DNA of 34,461 nt from the NCBI GenBank assembly GCA_016928415.1, contig JAFGKU010000156.1, positions 1 through 34,461 of the forward strand, given 5' to 3'. Numbering within the stretch: position 1 is the first letter of the stretch; every line of letters begins with the position of its first letter. This document shows, piece after piece, positions 1 through 8,051 of this stretch. This DNA comes from Spirochaetales bacterium (GTDB taxonomy: Bacteria; Spirochaetota; Spirochaetia; SZUA-6; JAFGRV01). The notes beneath the pieces were generated by a model that ran no database searches, had not been told where the DNA came from, and saw only the letters and a program-made list of their open reading frames with translations. Made by a program: the position numbers and the translations under genes.

Positions 1-65
1 TCAGTGACAAGGAAAATAACTGGAAAAACAGGCGTGTTGAATTTATTTTAATCAGAAAAGATTAA
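1..65 (+). CDS. C-terminal end of an OmpA-family protein (5' part outside window)
   Basis: Reading from base 3 gives about 20 codons ending in TAA at 63-65. The peptide contains KNRRVEFILIRKD, which matches the usual C-terminal end of OmpA/Pal peptidoglycan-binding domains, where an NRRVEF segment forms the last strand. Such domains anchor the outer membrane to the cell wall in the periplasm. A rho-independent terminator follows 20 bases later, which supports a real gene end here. Only the tail is visible, so the full architecture is unknown. The assignment rests on this one short motif. Confidence 0.6.
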   Translation, partial: SDKENNWKNRRVEFILIRKD

Positions 66-85
66 TATCAGAAAGGGAATAACTG

Positions 86-117
86 GGCTGTCTTTAAAAT
101 CAAAGACAGCCTTTTTT
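86..117 (+). terminator. Rho-independent terminator of the OmpA-like gene
   Basis: A perfect 10-bp stem (GGCTGTCTTT / AAAGACAGCC) with a 6-base loop is followed directly by six T residues on the + strand. It lies 20 bases after the OmpA-like stop codon. On the minus strand there is no U-tract after the stem, so it would not serve as a classic terminator for fabZ. Confidence 0.85.
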
Positions 118-131
118 GTTTGTAATAGCAG

Positions 132-545
132 TTAGCTCCCCATGAGGCAGAGCCATTCGGCCTCGGCGGCGAGTTCATCGCCTACGTAGGCTTTTCCGGC
201 CTGCTTGATCATTTTGGTGCTGACCCTGAGATTGGTGATGACGAGTTTTACTTCATCACCGGGTCTTACCTGTCTTTTAAATTTGGCTTTATCGACAGTT
301 GCCAGGAAAAACAGCGCATCTCCCGATGGATTCAATGATTTGATTCCGGCACCGCCGGTTTGCGCCATGGTTTCGACCAGGATAACTCCCGGTACTACCG
401 GGTAGGACGGGAAGTGGCCGGCAAAAAAGAATTCGGTTTCTTTGAATGTCTTGTATCCAATAACTTCCTGTTCATCCGCTTTTTCAATTCTGTCAACGAA
501 CAAAAACGGTTCCCTGTGGGGCAGCAGCTTTTTAATGTCTTCCAT
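132..545 (-). CDS. fabZ: 3-hydroxyacyl-[acyl-carrier-protein] dehydratase FabZ
   Basis: FabZ dehydrates (3R)-hydroxyacyl-ACP to trans-2-enoyl-ACP in the cytosolic type II fatty acid elongation cycle. The 137-residue hot-dog-fold protein has the family hallmarks: LPHREPFLFVDRI near the N-terminus, catalytic His44 in FAGHFP and catalytic Glu58 in the VPGVILVETMAQ helix. Length is normal for FabZ. The ATG is preceded by GAAAGGAAAA at a good distance, and a promoter-like TTGCCC-N17-TATAAT lies upstream. No other fatty-acid genes are adjacent, so it appears to be transcribed alone, divergently from the kinase-like gene at 867. Confidence 0.95.
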   Translation of the reverse strand: MEDIKKLLPHREPFLFVDRIEKADEQEVIGYKTFKETEFFFAGHFPSYPVVPGVILVETMAQTGGAGIKSLNPSGDALFFLATVDKAKFKRQVRPGDEVKLVITNLRVSTKMIKQAGKAYVGDELAAEAEWLCLMGS

Positions 546-866
546 TTGATTTTCCTTTCAAAATAAAATATGCGAATTTTTTATGCAGATTATACTTTCA
601 TTTGTTCCATGGGGCAATAGGCTGGGCCGATCATCTGAATTGACAATTGAGAAATGCCATGGTAAAATAATGTCTGAAGATTCATGTCTAAACATACGAT
701 AAGTGTGGTGAAATGTGAATTAATACGTATAGAAAAAGATAAAAACTACGATTATGTAGTTGCCGTTTTTAAAATAAGCGTGTAATTCTTTGTTTTAAAA
801 GAAGTTATTTCTTTAAATTTTTATTGCATTTTGGTATGATTTTTGCATAAATTATATTAGGAACCT
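546..866. other. AT-rich divergent intergenic region fabZ / kinase-like gene
   Basis: No gene is visible in these 321 bases. Apart from the fabZ promoter, the + strand side has two weak promoter possibilities for the gene at 867: TATGAT at 835-840, and TTGCAT (824-829) with CATAAA (846-851) spaced 16 bases. No inverted repeat stands out. Confidence 0.5.
589..617 (-). promoter_or_regulatory. Probable sigma70-type promoter of fabZ
   Basis: On the minus strand TTGCCC (617-612) and TATAAT (594-589) are separated by 17 bases. The predicted transcription start falls about 36 bases before the fabZ ATG, leaving room for its ribosome-binding site. Confidence 0.6.
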
Positions 867-1508
867 ATGGATAAATTGTTTATTAATATTTTAACAAAGC
901 TGAGAAAGAGTAATGTAGCCAGTACCAACCCTGCATTCAAGGAAATCGTCAGGAAATCCATTCATTGTTTAATCGTTCTGGCGCCTATATTCGCGGCCAT
1001 GAATATCTATATAACCCTGTTTATTCTCATGGCGGGTACTCTTTTTTATGCCATTGTAGAACATGCGCGTATTAAAGGGTATTCTCTTTCATACATCACT
1101 GAAATCACCGAGCTGGTTTCCCGGGACAAGGATAAAACCCGGTTCGTCTATGGCCCCGTAACTCTTGGAATAGGTGCTGTTTTAAGCCTGCTGTTATTTC
1201 CCAATCCGGTGGCTACAATTGCCATCTGTGCCCTTGCCTTCGGGGACAGTGCGGCGAGTATTTTCGGTAAAGGTATCCCTAGCCTGAAACTGCCTTTTTC
1301 AAAGAATAAATCATTGGCAGGGACACTCGCCTGCTTTATCGTCGTATTTTTATGTACTTTCAAAATTACCCAGGACCCATTGCTTTCCCTCCCCATTGCA
1401 ATGGTCGCCGCTTTGATAGAATCCATGCCTACCGGCGATATGGACAATATTATCCTTCCTGTAGGTACGGGTATTTTTTCTTTCTTCTTGTTATATCATT
1501 TTCTTTGA
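867..1508 (+). CDS. CTP-dependent diacylglycerol/polyprenol kinase-like membrane protein (SEC59/CTP_transf_1-like)
   Basis: This 213-residue protein has about six hydrophobic segments. It carries the motifs of the dolichol/phytol/diacylglycerol kinase family: GDSAASIFGK at residues 126-135, a KSLAGT segment at 148-153 (the usual K-S-x-x-G-T), and ESMPTGDMDNIILP at 185-198. Family members use CTP to phosphorylate a lipid alcohol in the membrane. The substrate here could be diacylglycerol, undecaprenol or another prenol, and the sequence does not decide. The start ATG has only a weak AGGAACC upstream. The gene stands immediately before an aminotransferase gene in the same direction with a 65-bp gap. 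Confidence 0.8.
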   Translation: MDKLFINILTKLRKSNVASTNPAFKEIVRKSIHCLIVLAPIFAAMNIYITLFILMAGTLFYAIVEHARIKGYSLSYITEITELVSRDKDKTRFVYGPVTLGIGAVLSLLLFPNPVATIAICALAFGDSAASIFGKGIPSLKLPFSKNKSLAGTLACFIVVFLCTFKITQDPLLSLPIAMVAALIESMPTGDMDNIILPVGTGIFSFFLLYHFL

Positions 1509-1573
1509 TACATTGTCTGCCAATAACAAATACACTTTCTTTTTTCCTGGAAAAGCGGTAAAATCCCCTGGTT

Positions 1574-2695
1574 ATGGAAAAAACACAGGTAGAAGTACCA
1601 GAAAATGTAATCGATCTGGGATTGGGGCATCCTTCCCTTTCACTCCTGCCAATGGATATGTTAAAGGCAAGTGCAGATAAAATTTTCCAGGCAAAGGACC
1701 CCACCTTTCTTCAATATGGTCCGGATGAGGGCGGGGGATATTTTCGCCACATGCTCTCCGGATGGTTGAGTGAGAAAAACAGAGCTTTTATTGCTCCGGA
1801 ATCGCTTTTCATAACCAATGGAATATCACTGGGTCTTGATCTGGTATGCACCTGCGTAAGCCGTCCGGGTGATACGGTTATCATCGAAGAGCCGACATAC
1901 TTTTATGTCTACGAAATTTTTAAAAATCATCACCTCAATATAGTTTCCGTCCCTGTAGATCGTGAGGGAATGGTTGTGGAAAAGCTTGAACATATATTAA
2001 AGGAGGTAAAACCTTCCTTTATTTACACCATTCCTTTTTTCCACAATCCCTCATCCGTTTCCCTTTCCGGGAACCGTATGGATCAACTGTTTTCTCTCTG
2101 CCGTAAACACGATGCATTGATAGTCAGTGATGAAGCGTACCAATTCTTGAATTTTTCTCCGCAGTTCCCCGTTTCACTCGCAATACGGGGTATGGGAAAT
2201 AAAATTCTCTCATTGGGGTCGTTTTCAAAGATCCTGGCACCCGGGTTACGTTTGGGATGGATTCACTCAACCCCTGATTTGATAAAAAAAATCGCCGGAA
2301 CGGGCTTTGTGAAAAGCGGCGGCGGATTGAATCCGTTTACCGGGAGGATAGTTGGAGCTTTCATGAAAAACGGTTCACAGGACACACATCTTGCGTCATT
2401 GAAAGAAACATACAGGAAAAGGGCAGAAAGAATGCTTGCTGCCCTTAAGACTTGTCTGCCTTCCGATTTTGAATATGCGGAGCCTTCAGGCGGATTTTTT
2501 GTATGGATAAGGATGCCGGAGGAAAGGGATGCCCGGGATTTGCTGTGCAAGTGTGAAGCTAATGGAATCAAATTCAAACCGGGTTATCTTTTTTCAGAAA
2601 CGGGCGCACTTCATAATTTTATCCGTTTAAGTTTTTCCTATTATAAAGAAGATCGTTTATCGGAAGGGATTGAACGGCTGGCAAAGGTTTTATAA
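1574..2695 (+). CDS. PLP-dependent class I/II aminotransferase
   Basis: The 373-residue protein belongs to fold-type I aminotransferases. The Schiff-base lysine is Lys219 in the SFSKILAPGLRLGW motif, the PLP pyridine-binding Asp is Asp186 in IVSDEAY, and the FFHNPSS segment near 155-161 supplies the usual Asn-Pro. The motif wording resembles the 2-aminoadipate/aromatic aminotransferase (LysN, MocR C-terminal domain) branch. There is no N-terminal GntR helix-turn-helix, so it acts as an enzyme and not a MocR regulator. The amino acid substrate cannot be assigned. No clear Shine-Dalgarno precedes the ATG, and a TAAAAT hexamer sits only 9 bases upstream. It ends 9 bp from the convergent gene at 2705. 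Confidence 0.9.
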   Translation: MEKTQVEVPENVIDLGLGHPSLSLLPMDMLKASADKIFQAKDPTFLQYGPDEGGGYFRHMLSGWLSEKNRAFIAPESLFITNGISLGLDLVCTCVSRPGDTVIIEEPTYFYVYEIFKNHHLNIVSVPVDREGMVVEKLEHILKEVKPSFIYTIPFFHNPSSVSLSGNRMDQLFSLCRKHDALIVSDEAYQFLNFSPQFPVSLAIRGMGNKILSLGSFSKILAPGLRLGWIHSTPDLIKKIAGTGFVKSGGGLNPFTGRIVGAFMKNGSQDTHLASLKETYRKRAERMLAALKTCLPSDFEYAEPSGGFFVWIRMPEERDARDLLCKCEANGIKFKPGYLFSETGALHNFIRLSFSYYKEDRLSEGIERLAKVL

Positions 2696-2704
2696 TGGCT
2701 GAGT

Positions 2705-3538
2705 TTAAAAATAAATTTTATCTATTTGCCTGTAAAACCCCAAAGTACCGATGAGTATCAACAAGCCGCTCAAAACAACCGGGACCGGTGATATGAGAAA
2801 ATTGATCAGTTCCCTGCCTGAAATTACAAGGAGAAGGTAGGGAATTGCGGCGAGAAATTTTGAATCTTTGTTCAAGGTAGCCCCGACAAAATTGATTATG
2901 ATTATTATATACACTATGAGAAAAATAAAGAAAATCCCCGATTCATCACCCAGTTTATACAGGAAATTAGTGAGAAAAACGGTTGAATCAATGGGAATGG
3001 AATAGGAGAGAGTCAGGGCGATGATGGCGGAGAGACCGAGCAGGGTTTCGTATCTCTGGTATTTTATATCCGCTGCGTACAGGCTGGTAAACAAGAGTGA
3101 TAAAAGCCCCAGTATTCTTCCGAAGTAGACTATCCTCGAGGTAACCATGGAATAATAGATCGGTGCATTTATATATTTGAAAAGTACGTTTAGTAATCTG
3201 AATGATTCAAAGGAAAAGGACAAAAGGAAGGCCGAAAAGAAAAAAATTTCGGGAGATATTGTCTTTTTAAAAAGATTTCGTGAAAGAAATCCGCAAATAA
3301 TACTTAATGAAATAAGAATAAAAATGCCGGCGATATTTGAGATAAATTGAAAATCATCCGCCTTGATATCCATGTTATAAGCAAACCAGAAGAAATTGGA
3401 TTGGGTGAATCCCATTTCCTTGGCATTCATCTCCGAGATGAAGCCGATGTAATAAACCATTGCGCAGAGACCTATGAAAAAAAGAAGGGATATTATTATA
3501 AATACAAGCAACAGGTTATTACGTACACTTATCAGCAT
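2705..3538 (-). CDS. Polytopic membrane protein of unknown function
   Basis: This 277-residue protein has about eight long hydrophobic segments spread over its whole length and few charged residues, so it is an inner-membrane protein. I recognise no catalytic motif or transporter signature. The layout vaguely resembles seven- or eight-helix sensor modules such as MASE/7TM domains, but no cytoplasmic output domain follows. The ATG has no Shine-Dalgarno, and a perfect TATAAT (minus strand) ends 15 bases before it. It is transcribed convergently with the aminotransferase. Confidence 0.75.
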   Translation of the reverse strand: MLISVRNNLLLVFIIISLLFFIGLCAMVYYIGFISEMNAKEMGFTQSNFFWFAYNMDIKADDFQFISNIAGIFILISLSIICGFLSRNLFKKTISPEIFFFSAFLLSFSFESFRLLNVLFKYINAPIYYSMVTSRIVYFGRILGLLSLLFTSLYAADIKYQRYETLLGLSAIIALTLSYSIPIDSTVFLTNFLYKLGDESGIFFIFLIVYIIIIINFVGATLNKDSKFLAAIPYLLLVISGRELINFLISPVPVVLSGLLILIGTLGFYRQIDKIYF

Positions 3539-3848
3539 AATATTTTAAATATCATTATATATCAATTCAAAATTTTTTTCATTAATAGTTGCTTTTCAGG
3601 TCATTTTTTATGCTTATAATCACGCATCACGCTTCAATTTTATATCGCATTAGGAAATGAATTCCCCTTTGATTTATTCACTTGTACCCTGAAAATCAAA
3701 TCCTTATGCGCCATATGTCTTATTATTACACATATAGCTGAATAATTACCATATAATACCCTGAATTCCGACCGCATAAATAAAAAAAATTACCGGCAAA
3801 AAGTTACAGTTTTTTGAAAATAGTACGATATTTTATGTAGAGGAAAAT
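3539..3848. other. AT-rich divergent intergenic region
   Basis: These 310 bases separate the membrane protein gene (minus) from the DUF2259-like gene (plus). They hold no ORF with coding character. A TATAAT at 3752-3757 on the + strand has no well-spaced -35 partner. I see no tRNA, riboswitch or long inverted repeat. Confidence 0.5.
3554..3559 (-). promoter_or_regulatory. -10 box close to the start of the membrane protein gene
   Basis: A perfect TATAAT on the minus strand ends 15 bases upstream of the ATG at 3538, so transcription would begin about 8 bases before the start codon. No good -35 hexamer is seen at the usual spacing. Confidence 0.4.
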
Positions 3849-4541
3849 ATGAGACTGAAACTAGCCGTCATACTTATACTCATTTCAATACCCGTAATGA
3901 TTTTCCCGGGAGATGTGGCTCATTTTGTCAATCTGGGGTTTTCAAGAGATTCCCGGTACTTTCTTTTTGGTTATTACGGGGTGAATGAAAAAACATCACT
4001 GGCTTACGCGGAATTATATGCCGTTAATGTCCCCTCAAATTCTTTCGTTCCTGACGGGAGGATTTTAAGGCAATATCCCAATGAAATTGAAGCGGGGAAT
4101 GACGGCCTGGGAGGAATATTCGATATTTTCATGGAGAATCGGAGGCTTGTTTCCTCTTATGGTATCGATCTTCTGTCTACCGGCCGGATTCTGTATTTCC
4201 TGGTGGATGGCGAAGTACCGAAAGACCAGCTTGATTTCAGGGATTTTGTTACAAAAAAACGGTACATGATCTCCTTGATTCAGTCTTCCTGGGGAACGGG
4301 GAAGGCTGTTCAATCGTCTTTTTACATTGAGATGACTATCCAGAATTCAGCGGGTTCTACCCATCAGGTACAGTTAGGCCGTCCGCTTTATAAACGCCAG
4401 GGAGTAAGAAATTACAGGATAAAGGAGATTATCCTGGCGCCGGATTCCAAATCGTTTGTTTTCGTGATTGAAAAAGCGGAAGAAGATTCAAACGGGGTAA
4501 ATGTCCGGTATATGGTTGAAACAGCCAGGGTGAATTTCTGA
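3849..4541 (+). CDS. Secreted protein, DUF2259-like
   Basis: This 230-residue protein begins with a signal peptide (basic MRLK, then a hydrophobic stretch to about residue 20, probable cleavage near FPGDVA). The mature part starts with HFVNLGFSRDSRYFLFGYYGV, wording I recall from the DUF2259 predicted secreted proteins of treponemes and other spirochaetes. The repeated phrases SRDSRYFLFG and APDSKSFVFVIEK resemble blades of WD40/TolB-like propeller repeats, so a periplasmic binding role is possible. The function is unknown. AGAGGAAAAT precedes the ATG. It ends 8 bp from the convergent oxidoreductase gene. Confidence 0.75.
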   Translation: MRLKLAVILILISIPVMIFPGDVAHFVNLGFSRDSRYFLFGYYGVNEKTSLAYAELYAVNVPSNSFVPDGRILRQYPNEIEAGNDGLGGIFDIFMENRRLVSSYGIDLLSTGRILYFLVDGEVPKDQLDFRDFVTKKRYMISLIQSSWGTGKAVQSSFYIEMTIQNSAGSTHQVQLGRPLYKRQGVRNYRIKEIILAPDSKSFVFVIEKAEEDSNGVNVRYMVETARVNF

Positions 4542-4549
4542 CTTGTTTT

Positions 4550-5524
4550 TTATGCCGAGACGATTGACTGCAACAGCTCCACTGCCTTGAGTCCGTCCAT
4601 ACCGCTCGATACGGGTTTTTCCTGTTGGTTTTTAAATACCTTGACCGCATCTTCCAGCATCCCGGAAAAATAACCCGTTTTTTTGAATTTAATGGATCTG
4701 ATTTTTTTGAGTGAGTTTATTTCCTCGTAGTAAGGACTTTGTACGCTTCCATATTCCTCATAAATCCCGTTTCCAACCACTATCCTTCCATGGGTGAAAT
4801 CAAGATCGAGTTGAAATTCAAGGTAATCCCGGTTACAGGCGGCATTAATCAATACGTCCGCGTCCCCTGACTTTAACAGTATCATGGCGGAGCCCGCCTT
4901 TTTATTGAGATCTCCGGATACCTGAACTAGGCTGAGTTCTTCATCCGTGAGAAACCGTATTATATCAATCATGTGGGTCGCGTCGTCAAAGAGCATGTCT
5001 TTTACTCTTTTATTTCTCCCCATAAACAGCTTTCCCGTTATACAGGAGAGAGTCCCGTAGGTTTTTTCCCTGATAAGCTTATTTACAAGCGTGTAATCCA
5101 TTGAATACCGTCGTTCGTGATTAACGATCAAAACGGACTTGCCCTGTCCGGCCGTTTCCACCATTTCCCTCGCTTCCGTGACATTCAATGCCAGGGGTTT
5201 TTCACAAATGATGACAGGGACCCCGTGCTGGACAGCCTTTTCCAGAATGGTTTTATGGCTGTCCGGTGGCGTGGCAATACAAAGAATATCGGGTGTTTGA
5301 CAGGCCAGTAATGTCTCGATATCCGGAAATACGAGCCGGCAGTTCCATTTTTTAGCATAATGGTCACGGCGTTCCGGGTCAGGGTCGCAGCCGGACAACA
5401 GGGAGCATTCCCTGTTTCTCATGATGGCACCGGTATGGGTGGCCGGTTTCTCCCGAAGCCTGTCGTCTTCGAGTAAAGAGGCAATTCTGCCCAATCCGGC
5501 AACGGAACAAAGTATTTTCTGCAT
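4550..5524 (-). CDS. Gfo/Idh/MocA-family NAD(P)-dependent oxidoreductase
   Basis: This 324-residue protein has an N-terminal Rossmann fold with GLGRIA at residues 10-15, SGCDPDPERR after the second strand, the ATPPDSH motif near 84-90 and the hallmark EKP at 108-110. The C-terminal domain carries DDATHMIDIIRFL, corresponding to the family's substrate-binding Asp/His helix. Members reduce or oxidise sugars, inositols and related cyclic alcohols; the substrate is not predictable. I chose the ATG at 5524 because GTGAGG sits just upstream as a ribosome-binding site; an in-frame GTG at 5533 is less likely. It lies 19 bp downstream of rlmE and is probably co-transcribed with it. Confidence 0.85.
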   Translation of the reverse strand: MQKILCSVAGLGRIASLLEDDRLREKPATHTGAIMRNRECSLLSGCDPDPERRDHYAKKWNCRLVFPDIETLLACQTPDILCIATPPDSHKTILEKAVQHGVPVIICEKPLALNVTEAREMVETAGQGKSVLIVNHERRYSMDYTLVNKLIREKTYGTLSCITGKLFMGRNKRVKDMLFDDATHMIDIIRFLTDEELSLVQVSGDLNKKAGSAMILLKSGDADVLINAACNRDYLEFQLDLDFTHGRIVVGNGIYEEYGSVQSPYYEEINSLKKIRSIKFKKTGYFSGMLEDAVKVFKNQQEKPVSSGMDGLKAVELLQSIVSA

Positions 5525-5543
5525 AATCCTCACTTAATTCGCA

Positions 5544-6137
5544 CTAACTGTTTTTATAACGGAACCCAAGGTAATACGTCTCCTTGGAGGCGTTTTTTGA
5601 TGCTTTTGGTTTGAATCCCTTTGCCTGATCGAAAAGTTGCCGCATTTCCTTCAGAATTTCAATGGCATCACTTCCCTGGAAAATTTTTATGACCAGGTTT
5701 CCGTTTTTTTTAAGGAATTTTTTGGCCAATTGTATTACCTGCAGGCAGATTTCATAGGACCTGTACGAATCCGTTCCCACGTCGCCGCTCGTGGAAGGCG
5801 CCGCATCACTCAATATCACCTGGAAAGGGGAGCGGGTCTCAAGATTTGCCTGTGTTTCCTCATCAAAAACGTCTCCCTGGATAAATGTATATTTATCGTT
5901 GTATTTACTGTCCATTTTGACCTCATTGAGGTCTACGCCGACAACCTCATTTTTTCCTTTATAGAGCTCCAGCACATACTTGCTCCAGCTTCCGGGAGAG
6001 GCGCCTACATCGAGAACCCGGTCAAATGGTTTGATGACCTTGTATTTTTCCTGAATTTCCTTCAATTTAAATATGCTGCGGGCCTGGTACCCCTCGTCCC
6101 TGGCCATCAATGAATAATGGTCAGGTTTTCTTTTCAT
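5544..6137 (-). CDS. rlmE: 23S rRNA 2'-O-methyltransferase RlmE (FtsJ/RrmJ)
   Basis: RlmE methylates the 2'-OH of U2552 in the A-loop of 23S rRNA during late large-subunit assembly. The 197-residue protein shows the full FtsJ pattern: KPDHYSLMARDEGYQARSIFKL, the SAM-binding DVGASPGSWS at 43-52 and the catalytic tetrad Lys24, Asp111, Lys151 and Glu186. The reading frame stays open to 6395, but that extension would run through a tRNA gene on the other strand and has no family similarity. The internal ATG at 6137, with GGGAG 8 bases upstream, gives the normal RlmE length. The Gfo/Idh gene follows. Confidence 0.95.
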   Translation of the reverse strand: MKRKPDHYSLMARDEGYQARSIFKLKEIQEKYKVIKPFDRVLDVGASPGSWSKYVLELYKGKNEVVGVDLNEVKMDSKYNDKYTFIQGDVFDEETQANLETRSPFQVILSDAAPSTSGDVGTDSYRSYEICLQVIQLAKKFLKKNGNLVIKIFQGSDAIEILKEMRQLFDQAKGFKPKASKNASKETYYLGFRYKNS

Positions 6138-6294
6138 TTCGGTCTCCCATATCGAATAAGTTAACGGTTTTAGTGTCTTAATGCAAGCCGGCCATGGCAA
6201 GCTGAAATCCGGGATACCGGTTAATAATTGTGCAAGGCATGCGGTATCAGGGGAGAAATTTCCGATAACTGCCTGCGAATACTCATCTGATTTC

Positions 6295-6320
6295 TTGACA
6301 AAAAAACTCTTTTGATATAC
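6295..6320 (+). promoter_or_regulatory. Possible tRNA-Leu promoter
   Basis: TTGACA (6295-6300) and TATACT (6315-6320) lie upstream of the tRNA gene, with the -10 box ending 14 bases before it. The spacing of 14 bases is short for sigma70, so one of the boxes may be shifted. Confidence 0.45.
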
Positions 6321-6334
6321 TTTCGTTTTGAAAC

Positions 6335-6419
6335 TGCTGCGGTGGTGGAATTTGGTAGACACGCTTGTTTGAGGGGCAAGTGAGAGCGATCTCATGCTGG
6401 TTCAAGTCCAGTCCGCAGC
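6335..6419 (+). tRNA. tRNA-Leu (anticodon GAG)
   Basis: The 85-base sequence folds as a class II tRNA. The acceptor stem pairs GCTGCGG (6335-6341) with CCGCAGC (6412-6418), with discriminator A at 6419. The anticodon stem CTTGT/GCAAG encloses the loop TTGAGGG with anticodon GAG. A long variable arm (GAGA/TCTC) is typical of leucine tRNAs, and the T-arm is GCTGG-TTCAAGT-CCAGT. The 3' CCA is not encoded and must be added enzymatically. It is divergent from rlmE and upstream of the citrate synthase gene. Confidence 0.95.
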
Positions 6420-6532
6420 AAGTTTTATTTGATCTTTATGATGGCCTTCTCATCAGAAGGTGTGGTATTTTTGACAATCCTGAATCGTCTTAGCCTGAAA
6501 ATAATATCCTGTCCATTTTTAAGGAAGAAGGT

Positions 6533-7897
6533 ATGAAAGATAATTCTGTAAATAATGCACTTTTAAAGCAATTGGCGTCCATCGCCAAAAATAACAACAA
6601 TATCCAGCAAGATCTGTACAGCTACTATAACGTTAAAAGGGGATTAAGGAATTCCGACGGGACCGGTGTTCTTGTAGGACTGACGGAAATCGGTGATGTC
6701 CACGGCTATATTATTGATGAAAACGAAAAAGTACCCGTACCCGGCAAGCTCCATTACCGTGGAATCGATGTGGAGGAACTTGTCCAGGGATACTGGACTG
6801 AAAAGCGTTTCGGTTATGAGGAAGTCTGTTATCTTCTTCTTTTCGGTGAATTGCCGGACAGGGAGACGCTTGACCAGTTTTCCATGCTTATAGGCGATAA
6901 CAGGTATCTTCCCAAGGGGTTTATGGAGAATATGATTTTCAAGTCCCCTACTGATGATATCATGAACGGCCTGGCCCGAAGTATCCTGGCTTCCTATTCG
7001 TATGATAAAACACCGGACGATACCGATGTACAGAACACACTGAGGCAATGCATCGAGCTCATTGCCCGTTTCCCCGTTTTGGTGGCGTATGTGTTCCAGA
7101 CCAAGGAGCATAATTTTAATGGAAAGAGCCTCCATATCCACAATCCCATTCCCAACCTCTCGACGGCTGAAAATTTTCTGCACCTGATCCGCCCTGATTC
7201 GGCATATACGGTCATGGAAGCGGAGGTCCTGGACCTCTGCCTCATCCTGCATGCCGAGCACGGCGGGGGGAATAATTCCACGTTCACCATTCACGTGGTT
7301 TCATCGAGCGATACGGATACGTATTCGGCCATGGCGGCCGGTGTGGGCTCCCTGAAGGGACCGAAACACGGCGGGGCCAATATCAAGGTCATGAAGATGA
7401 TGGAAGACGTCGGCCGGGCAGTTCGTAATCCGGCTGACAAGGACAGGATTGCCGATTACATACAAAAACTTTTGGAAAAAGAAGCCTATGACGGAATGGG
7501 GCTTATTTACGGATTCGGTCATGCCGTTTATACCCGGTCAGACCCGCGCTGTACCCTGCTCAAGGATAAGGCCCGGCAGCTGGCGGAACAGAAAGGTATG
7601 CTGTCCGATTACCAGCTCTATGATACGTTTGAATCACTCGTACCTGAAATATATTCCAAATTTAAAAAAACGGAAAAGCCCATTTGCTCGAACGTGGATT
7701 TTTATTCCGGACTTGTCTACAGGATGCTGGATATTCCCGTAGACCTGTATACCCCTCTTTTTGCCATCGCACGCATTGCCGGATGGTCCGCACACAGGAT
7801 TGAGGAAATCGTCAGCGGCGGAAAAATTATCAGGCCGGCTTATAAAAATGTGTCTGGGAAAATGATCTACGTTCCTCTCGATCAGCGCGGGAAATAA
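6533..7897 (+). CDS. Citrate synthase-family protein (citrate/2-methylcitrate synthase)
   Basis: The enzyme condenses an acyl-CoA with oxaloacetate at the entry to the TCA or methylcitrate cycle. All three catalytic residues are present: His279 in GPKHGGAN, His330 in GFGHAVYTRSDPR and Asp389 in SNVDFYSG. The N-terminal domain begins about 45 residues earlier than in short type I enzymes and contains GLTEIGDVHGYI and KLHYRGIDVEEL. At 454 residues it resembles the longer clostridial and spirochaete citrate/2-methylcitrate synthases. GGAAGAAGG precedes the ATG. No other TCA gene is adjacent, so acetyl-CoA versus propionyl-CoA specificity cannot be decided from context. The tRNA-Leu gene lies 113 bp upstream. 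Confidence 0.92.
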   Translation: MKDNSVNNALLKQLASIAKNNNNIQQDLYSYYNVKRGLRNSDGTGVLVGLTEIGDVHGYIIDENEKVPVPGKLHYRGIDVEELVQGYWTEKRFGYEEVCYLLLFGELPDRETLDQFSMLIGDNRYLPKGFMENMIFKSPTDDIMNGLARSILASYSYDKTPDDTDVQNTLRQCIELIARFPVLVAYVFQTKEHNFNGKSLHIHNPIPNLSTAENFLHLIRPDSAYTVMEAEVLDLCLILHAEHGGGNNSTFTIHVVSSSDTDTYSAMAAGVGSLKGPKHGGANIKVMKMMEDVGRAVRNPADKDRIADYIQKLLEKEAYDGMGLIYGFGHAVYTRSDPRCTLLKDKARQLAEQKGMLSDYQLYDTFESLVPEIYSKFKKTEKPICSNVDFYSGLVYRMLDIPVDLYTPLFAIARIAGWSAHRIEEIVSGGKIIRPAYKNVSGKMIYVPLDQRGK

Positions 7898-7900
7898 CGC

Positions 7901-7939
7901 AAGGGCACCTCAAAACCCTGTTTTTTTAAGGGTTATTGG
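7901..7939. repeat. Copy of a dispersed GGGCACCTC-type intergenic hairpin repeat
   Basis: The segment starts AAGGGCACCTCAAAACCC and can fold through AACCCT (7914-7919) and AGGGTT (7929-7934). Related sequences with a CTCTAAAAACC core occur at 18477-18555, 23838-23850 and 27339-27397, always between genes. It may also act as a weak terminator for the citrate synthase gene. Confidence 0.5.
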
Positions 7940-8051
7940 AGATCCTTATAATCACATCTGATTTTGAACCAATTAAAGTGGAATTCCATGGAAAAAGGCC
8001 TTATATTTTGAAATGGATAAAAGTTTTTACCAATATCGAGGAGGTCTTTTC

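Noticed and set aside
6138-6395. N-terminal extension of the rlmE reading frame
   Set aside because: It would overlap the tRNA-Leu gene and its promoter, has no FtsJ similarity, and a better start with a ribosome-binding site exists at 6137.
6644-7294. 216-codon open frame antisense to the citrate synthase gene
   Set aside because: The + strand encodes a citrate synthase with all catalytic residues; the antisense product shows no family features.
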